64,000 nucleotides of DNA from Aplectana chamaeleonis (taxonomy: Eukaryota; Nematoda; Chromadorea; Rhabditida; Cosmocercidae): positions 1,240,001 through 1,304,000 of the forward strand of contig JAPDOI010000134.1 in NCBI GenBank assembly GCA_029168955.1. Reading direction: 5' to 3'. A program made the translations under genes and the position numbers. Of this stretch, positions 36,101-45,100 are shown piece after piece. Under the pieces are notes generated by a model. The model did not search any database. It worked only from the letters and a program-made list of their open reading frames with translations, and was not told where the DNA came from. Every line of letters starts with the position of its first letter. The stretch's first letter is position 1.

Positions 36101-39100
36101 GTGAAAGAAACGTTATTTCAGAAATTAAAATCTGCTGAGAGATTGGAAAAGTATTTATCTCAAATTGAAAACATTATTACTTGAAACAAAATTTCATGAA
36201 GATTTTGGAATTAGCTCCTTTAAAGGATCCATCTTGAAGGGCAAAAATGTTATGAGCTAAGAACAGATAGTTTTTCAAAAATCGCTTTAAAAAAATTTTC
36301 GAAAAATTTTGACTCCAAGACAGCTCAAAGGAAATTTTTCATGACCTAGGCAGATCATTTCATTAGGATAAAGGAGTTCTTAAAGGAAGTCCTCTTACGA
36401 AAAAAAATTTCAAAGTTAATGTTTAAAAACAAAAATATACTAAACGCAAGAAAAAGAGCAATAAGGAAAGGTTGAACTTTGAAGTTTCAGGTCTATGGGA
36501 GCCTTCACCATTCACCACTCAGGTATCCTAAGCAATCTTCACCTCTCGGACCGCTTTCTCCACCCCAACGAACCTATGGCTGTCGGGTAGCGATCTTCCG
36601 CTTTTGCAGGGTAACCATGAAACGTGCCGAAGCCTCTACCCCTACCCAGCACTGTCGCATTGATGAATCCGGCCCCAGCCGCTCGGGGTGGGGTACTGCA
36701 AAGTTTTACTATAGTTGCTAAGGGGATACTGACAATGCAATTCGTTTCCGCTGATGCGACCGACGCTCTCTATACTTCCCTTGTTAGAGGGACCCAAAGC
36801 TTACGCTTCCGCGAGAAAACGGGAAACTTTTTCATAGTGAACACTGTCCATAACAATCATTCTGTTCCGATTTCACTTTATAATATTCTACCCAAATCCT
36901 CGAGCGAATGGGATATAAACTGCCTTCCCTATTTTCACACACTCAGCTTTCTCTGTACCTTTTAAGATGACATGTACCATGTGACACTCCTCATTAACAA
37001 CCTCTGTTCGTAAACGTGCATAACAGAACACAGTTTATCATACGTTCATTCATTTAATCACAGACATCGTACAAAGAACGACTAAAAGAGTATCGGAGAA
37101 TAACCTGTATGAAATGACTCCAAAGCTAAATGACATCAAATAAGACATCATATTCTTGCACAACATCTACATTCAGAAGCCATGAAAACCGCCGCGACCA
37201 AGACGGCGACCAAATCCACCGCGAGATGTGAATGGGTAACCTCCGAGACGAGGATCCATGGGGAATCCATCAGGGTATCCGAACGGCTGGAAGAAAGAAG
37301 ACGGTCCAGGGAAGGGGAATGGGCCACGGTGGTGTTTGCGATGACGAAAATGACGACTTCTGGAGCGGTCTCTGGAGTGAGAGCGGTCCCTGGAGCGGGA
37401 GCGGTCTCTGGAGCGTGAGCGAGAGTGCTTGCGGGCTTTGGGGCGTTTTTTGGACACAAGTTTTCGTCCACGAGAATGACCGTGTTTCTTAGACTTGGTG
37501 CGTTTACGTTTACGCAGTAGTTTTCTGCCACGGGTTCGCGGACCTAGTTCGTCCTCACTAGAAGAGGAAGATGATGATGAGGAAGAGGAAGAAGACGACG
37601 AGGAAGAGGAGCTCTTCTCCTCCTCAAAATCGCGGACGTATAGACGAAGGGTATCGGAATATTTGGCAGCATCCAGTAGATCTCCAGCATTGCTCATGGA
37701 CACTGGCTCGCCATCGCCATCCACCCAGAAAATGTTTTCGAGCGAAACACCGAGATCTTCAGCTTTCTTCTTGAATTGCTCAAACAGATCATTCTTGTCT
37801 TTGTAGGTGACACGAAATCGAGGCGGACGATTAACGAATAGTTTGAAGGTGACAGTTTGGGGTTCAGTAGTGGGTTCGTCAGGCATAATTGCAGTGATGG
37901 CTGTCACGGGAGCGCTGCGGGGTTTATATACCCCCGCGAATGTGGTCGAGATCTTTATTTCGAAAAGGCAGGAAGGCGGAGCGTGCGAACACACGGTGGA
38001 ATGACTCACCCACAGCTGATTGTTTTCCTTACCGAGTGTTACTATTCCCGATATTCGAAACTACTATTCGAAAAGAAAGCTGTTGTTATCGGCGCATGCC
38101 TGCTGAAGGCGTTATTTTCGAAAATCCTTATCGAAAAGCGTACGTGAGCTTCTGTCCATACTGCCAATATTAGAGATTGAAGGAGCAACTTCATTGAAAT
38201 ATCAGCATACTTGATTCTTATCAGAAGGAAAAAAGTGTTACAGGATCCTGCAATGTAATCGATTGCGTTAATGGACAGATTAAGCCAAGACAAGTGCAAT
38301 GTACGCTTCAGTCAGCTGTCGCATTTCTCCCCTTTTCAGCCCTTCCTGAATTATATACAGGGTACGGCGCGAGGTGTGATACAACCCAACATTGGTCCGA
38401 CCCACCACCCAAGTCAAGCGATTTGCTCAGCCCCCCCCCCTGGGGAAAATGATGGCGACGACCGGGGGGGGAGGTCCTCATTTCGTAATTTTTTATTTTA
38501 GTGAACGATTTTTCAATTCAAGACTACATGAAGACCTAATAGTGCAATAAATAAATGTTTTCCACGGGAGCAGACAAAAACAACTGTCCTACGAAAATGG
38601 CACCAAATGTTTGTTCAATGGCTGAACGTTCATTAGTGCCTTGAGGGTACATAGCTGCGGTTTCGGGAATGAAAACCACATTCGGTAATTGGCTATTCGG
38701 ATGTGAACACGCACCCAAAGTTTCATGAACGCAGTTTTAAGCCGAACAGCGCTACATAGGGTGGGGTCCATGAAAAAATGTGAAAGTCGGGAATTGTGAA
38801 ATACTTACAAGTTTTTATCGAGTTTTGAATTAGGGAATTTCGCGTTGCTAGAACGTGCGGAAAACCTAGTCACGGACCCATTTAATCAATTTCATTCTTT
38901 TACCCGGTTTAAACGGTCTTTGAAGACCCATTTTAGGTGTGATACAATCGATTGTATCACACCTAAAATGGGTCTTCAAAGACCGTTTTCAACCGGGTAA
39001 AAGAATGAAATTGATTAAATGGGTCCGTGACTAGGTTTTCCGCACGTTCTAGCAACGCGAAATTCCCTAATTCAAAACTCGATAAAAACTAAGTATTTCA

Positions 39101-42100
39101 CAATTCCCGACTTTCACATTTTTTCATGGACCCCACCCTATGTAGCGCTGTTCGGCTTGAAGCTGCGTCCATGAAATTTCGGGAGCGTTTTCATTTCCGG
39201 ATAGCCAATTACAAAATGTGGTTTTGATGCCTGAAACAGCACCTACGTGCCTTCAGGGCATGAAAACAGACTCCGCCCACCCTATGTAGCGCTGTTCGGA
39301 TTGAAGCTGCATCCATGAAACTTGTGGTGCGTTTTCACTTCCGGATAGCCAATTACTAAATGTGATTTTGATGCCTGAAACCGCACGTACACATGTGCCC
39401 TCAGGGCATGAAAACAGACTCCGCCAACCCTATGTAGCTCTGTTCGGATACAAGCTGCATCCATGAAAGTTTGGAAGCGTTTTCGCAAGCGGACATTCGT
39501 ACTCAAAATGTGAGTTCCGCGCCCGCAACCGCTCCTATGTGCCCTGAGGGCGTAAAAATCGAAAGGCGATTTCATTAAGGAAATTGTCGGAGATATTACA
39601 GTGAACAATGCTCTTTTGTGACAGTCAGCTATCCATCGTTTTACAGTTTTGCGAAATTTTTACCTCTAACGGGATCGAACCTGTGAATTCTAAATTGCCT
39701 AAGAATGCATCTTAGATTACGAGACTTCAGAAAATCTGTGTCATTTCGTTGACAGGATAGTCCGCTTGTAATGACCTCCTTGAGAGCGAGTACTCAACAC
39801 CACTGCTGCTGACATATCTAGCAGCCCTTTGGTGACACACTTTACCTGGCCATGACTCCTCCTCCATGTCAGAGTCATTAAAGGCACAGTATACCCTCAG
39901 GTATGAATTTTGAAATTTTCATATAATTGTGTAGAAGACCCCTTCTGTATAACACGTGCCAAATGCGAGATCTCAATTCCTCCAAATAAGCGAGATATAA
40001 GCGACCACCACAGGCCCGACCCCCTTCGCTCACCACCACAGGCCCGACCCCCTTCCGGATTTTCGACCTCGATATCGACTGGATGGATGGATGAATTCTT
40101 AACCAATCACTGTTCTTCAGTCCATTGCCGGGCTGTCTCCTTATTCTGGCTCGCTCTCGTACAACGCTTGCGAATGAAGAGAAATACAGGCCTGAGACAA
40201 CTCGTCCACCAATTTTTCACCCTCAGAATCTTGGCATCTTTGAAGAGCCACAACTTTGTTCAAAGGAGGTCTTGGACAATTTCAGAGATACCACTGTGAT
40301 CAGCGAGTGACTCTCTCCAAGATAAGCATGAAATCTAAAAATTAATTTTTTGGGTGTCCTGTGCCTTTAACGATGGCCGTACTACCGTTGTCTATTGTCT
40401 TGCATGCTTCATCACCAACGAATTTGTAAGCTCTTCTTGTGTGTTCCTGCCACATTTTCACATCCCCATTTCATAACTTGCCTCATTTGTTTTTTTTTCG
40501 CAAATGTTTCTCACTATTCGGTTTCTTTTTGATCTCCTGTCTCATTTTGCTCTCTCAGTATAATCTCCAGTTTTAATTTGATCTCTTATTGTGATCTCAT
40601 TTCGCCGTCATTTTTTATACTAACGGTATGGTTCTCAACCCCCCCCCTCCGGCCTGGTAGAAGTCCATCTTGTTTCTTGGTTGACCGAAGGTCCTACCCC
40701 CATCCCACCGGATGTCGATGGGTCCGACCTCCCCTCTGTGATACATCACACCTCACGCCGAACCCTGATTACATATCTACAGGGTGCGTATTGTACGTGG
40801 GCCGGATCAAATGATGGAGTGATGAAATCATAATACGATTCTGGAGCAATCAAAAAGTCGGTCATTTGAAAAGTGCGATTTTCGACTTATTCGGAAATTC
40901 AATCTTTTGAAAAGAATAATTTTTGACTTATTCGGAAAGTTTGTCTCTCTCAATAGTTCCTAGTTTCGGGCAAAGATGGTAGAAATTGGGCGGTGGTCGG
41001 AATGTGTCCAAACCGCGAAAAGAGAAGAGCGGGGGGTGGGGCAGCGTGGTCCGCGTTTGGAGGGTACTACGGCTACCGCCAATCACATCCCTTCGCTCTT
41101 CTCCTGCCCCTTTCGAGGTTTTTGGAGCGAGCGGTGGTGAATGTACTGAAGCCGAAGAACATGATTTCGAACACCGCTTGTAATTCTGTGCTTGAACTCA
41201 TCGTCCTTGATCTAGTGGAGCTTTTAGTCTCTGTAATAGGTTGATTAGATGATGTACAAGTGAAATGAGAATTTCGCAGGAAATTCACATGAAAATGCTT
41301 ACAAACACTGAACTCCTTCCAACACAACCTCTAACGTGCAATCTTTTACTGACCTTATAGCAGGAATAGGAGGAGGCAGCAGGGATAGCACCGCTAAGCA
41401 ATAAATAATCAAGGTTCGGCGGTCCATTGACTTCAACTAAAAACACTTTAAACCCTTAGGAGACCCTGCGCTACACGGCGAATCGATTCAGTGAGCTTTT
41501 AAACTGGATTTCTACCGGCGCGAATGATTGTGGAAAAAACGGATTCAAGACGCTCAATATCTACCGCTTATGCAAGTTGTTTTATGTATGGGTACTCCAG
41601 CAATAATTGGGAGGAATGTGTTTTTTTTTAGTTGAAATAAAAAAATTGATTTCATGGGGTGTGTGAGCAGTTTGGACACGCCGTCTCTTGAAGGCACAGT
41701 ACACCCTCAGATGTGAAATTTGAGATTCTCGTGTAATTGTAAAGAAGACCCCTCCTGTATAACACGTGTCAAATTCGAGATCTCAATTCTTCCAAATAAG
41801 CGAAATATTAGCGACCACCACGGGCCCGACCCCCTCCAGCCACCACCACAGGCCCGGCCCCCTTTCAGATTTTCGATCTTAATAGCGGATAGATGGATGG
41901 ATGATTTTCAACTAAGTCGTCTTTCCTCACTCCTTTTCCGAACTAACTTCTGGTCCTGTGTTGCTCTGGTGCCGCGACTGCGAATCAAGAGAAATACAGA
42001 CTTGAGACAACTGGTCCACAAAAATTTTGTCCTCAAAATACAGGCATTTTCAAGAAACCATATCTCCGTTCGTAAGAAGTCTTGGACAATTTCACAGATA

Positions 42101-45100
42101 CCATTGTGATCAGAGTGCAGCCCTCTCCAAGTTAAGGATAAAACTTAAATAATAATTTTCTGGGTGTCCTGTGCCTTTAAAGGCATTGCAGACGTTAAAA
42201 AATCGTATTTCGATGTTTTTCAGGGGGTAAGTCTACTTATAGTCAGTAAAGGTTAATAGGAGAGAGTCACCTTAGATAACTCACATGCCGAAGAATAACT
42301 GTCTAAAGAAAGCTCTGAAAAATTCAATTAAGTCGGTTTGGTGTGTTTCGGGAGACTGCAGACAAAGCGGCAAACCTGACGCCTAGAATGGTTTTGCATT
42401 TTAAAAGTCTTAGATTAGTTAATTTGTTTACTGTTTCTCGTACCGAAAACTCTTCTTTAAAGGCAGTGTTCACGATATGAATCGTTTTTCTGTTTTCCGC
42501 CTATCTTGAAAACGGTCCCATGCTGATTCCAATGATGTCTCTGAAATCGTGCAACACCTTCTGGGAACGGAGTTATGGTCCCTCAAAATTTGAGCTAAGG
42601 AAACATGGTGGACGATTTGTCCGAGGCTTGTAACTTCCGTCTTTTGCAGCCGATGTATGCGAGCTGGCCTGAGGAAAGAGAGAAGTTGAGATTGAAGGGA
42701 AGAACGGGGCTATTGATCGGAAACCATCGCTCATCTCCCGATCTCGAGCATTCATTTGTTCACGTCGGTGGGCGTGTGTTGCGCTTTTGGGGTTTGCCTT
42801 GCGCTCGAAGTGGCAACTTCGCGCTCTTTTGGAGCTCTTCCTGGCTCGTTTTCATGCGTTCTTTCGACGTCAGCGTTACAGTGTGCCCCTCCACTACCCA
42901 TTCCTAGTGGGAACTGAAACACATTTTTTATCGTGAACACTGCCTTTAAAATCGAGACGGGCCGGTGCGGGGACGTTTGAACCTTTCGCGATAAAGAATA
43001 TTCGAAAATTCGGTGCCTGTTCCTCTAGTGAGACGAACGCAGGACAATTGTTACGTGACGTGGGCGGGATGATCCAGTGAGTTGGCTTATCCACGAGAAT
43101 TTCACATACTTCTTAGCTGTTTTTTGCCGTACATCCGTTATTACCCTTCTAAGAGGGACTAGAGCTTGAGTTTTTTTTTGCCAAAAAACGGCGAATTTTT
43201 CAATTGTGAACAATGCCTTCAATGGGGTGGGTGAGCAGGGTGGACATGAGGTCTCTTAAAGGCAGTGTTCACGATAAAAAATGTGTTTCAGTTTCCACTA
43301 GGAATGGGAAGTGGAGGAGCACACTTTAATGTTGACGTCGAAAGAACGCAGGAAAACGAGCCAGGAGAAGCTCCTAAAGAGCCCAAAGTTGCCATTTTGA
43401 GCGCAAGGCAAACCCCAAATGCGCAACACACGCCCACCGACGCGAACAAATGAATTCTCAAGATCGTGAGATGAGCGATGATTTCCAATCATTAGCCCCG
43501 TTCTTCCCTTCATTCTCAACTTCTATATTCACTCAGGTCAGCTCGGATACATCGGCTGCAAAAGACGGAAGTTTCAAGCCTCGGACAACTCGTCTAACAT
43601 GTTTCCTCAGCTCAATTTTTGAGGGACCATAACTCCGTTCCCGGAAGGTCTTGTACGATTTCAGAGACATTATTGGAATCAGCATGGGGCCGTTTTCAAG
43701 ATATTAGGGAGAACAGAAAAAACTATTTCTATCGCGAACACTGCCTCTAAAAGTTGACGAGCGCTGAAATTGCCCAACAGCCTGTTTCAGGGCGGTGCTC
43801 TGTAGCTCCGTTTCAATCCGAGATACTAGGCTGCATATGTGACTGTCTAACCATCATGAATAGGTCTAATTATTGACAAGATACAAAATTTTACATTAGT
43901 GTAAGGGGATGAAAGGAACTGCTGAGCTATTTGGAAACAGAGTACTTTAACTCCCCTGACTTTAACTCTATTTCTGTTCGTTGTCCTCTTAGAACAAAAC
44001 ACACATCGAATGATAGAAATAGGCGATGAAAATTGGAAGAAAAATCGAACAGCGTCGACAAGCATGTACCTTTAGGCGACGCTGGAGCACACATCAGAAC
44101 TGTACCGGGAGCGATTCTGGCGCTCGACGAGGGCCCATCACCATCCCATAGTGGTATAGCGACTGCTCTACGGAATGTGGATCTGAAAACCTATTGCACT
44201 GGAGTCGGAAAGCGTCAAGCGACTTGAACAGCAAATTAATCCTGTACGCTCGACTGGATGCTTTGAATCTATCCAAACACCATATTTCAGTTCTTAGGCC
44301 CACTCAAACTCATATATGGGGAGCCGTTCTCAAAAGCAGAGAGTAACAGCTTTTCCTAAAGTGATTATTGAGACACACACTGTGGTTTCGTCTCGCATCA
44401 AGTTTGTAGACAGACACTTTGAAGTCCTTATGTTGATCACCCTAAGGTGATTCACATGTAAAACGGAGAGAAAAAACCGTGCATGTTCCCCAAAAACCGT
44501 TCCGCTGTAGCCCTCCAATGGACCCTGAACTGGAGTTCAACAAATAAAGAGATAAATTGCTCACCTAGTTTTCGTTGCCAACTCGCTGAGCACAGAATCC
44601 GCAAGGCTAATCGAACAATCGGTGACTCGAAAGAATGGCAGTTTCACGACCGTGCTCGCCACTTTATGTCCTCCAACTGTAGTACGCTTCTTCACCGGGT
44701 ACGGCTGAAATGAAAAATTTTTAAGGGTTTCCGGACTACCTGATTCCATCCAAATACGGGGATGTCGCATGGCCGCTCATATCGCCGCGTGTATAGGGGT
44801 CTGCAGAGTTGCAGCGACCGGCGAGTGGCCGTCGAGCGTCAACCTGCACGCGGCGACAAAAAATATTTGCGAACATTACCGTCGCAGCGTCGGTTGCCAC
44901 TTGCTGGCAGTGACGCAGGGCTGTCACGGCGTCCAAACACTCAGCGGTACCTCCTCGTTGCCCTCCATGCCGCGTCGGTCGCCATCGCCACCAAACGGAA
45001 TCAATATTGCATCACCCAACGCTGTTTGTCGCTGCGAGCAGCACCGCGATTTCAACTCTGCAGCCCCCTCCCAACGGCGAGCCTCTAATCGGATCCTAAG

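Noticed and set aside
37887..38009. N-terminal extension MSHSTVCSHAPPSC... of the RS-tailed PB1-like protein
   Set aside because: The extension would be encoded by the sequence that carries the TATA box; MPDEP is the start that aligns with the sister genes.
41073..41230. Second exon for the small secreted ORF at 41303
   Set aside because: The TTACAG acceptor gives a stop after two codons in the right phase, and the long open frame there is in another phase and overlaps a dispersed hairpin repeat.
39910..42109. Two 129-aa plus ORFs with similar sequence (39910-40299 and 41720-42109)
   Set aside because: Their similarity comes from both being inside family A MITE copies; the third copy (1279-1761) lacks the frame.
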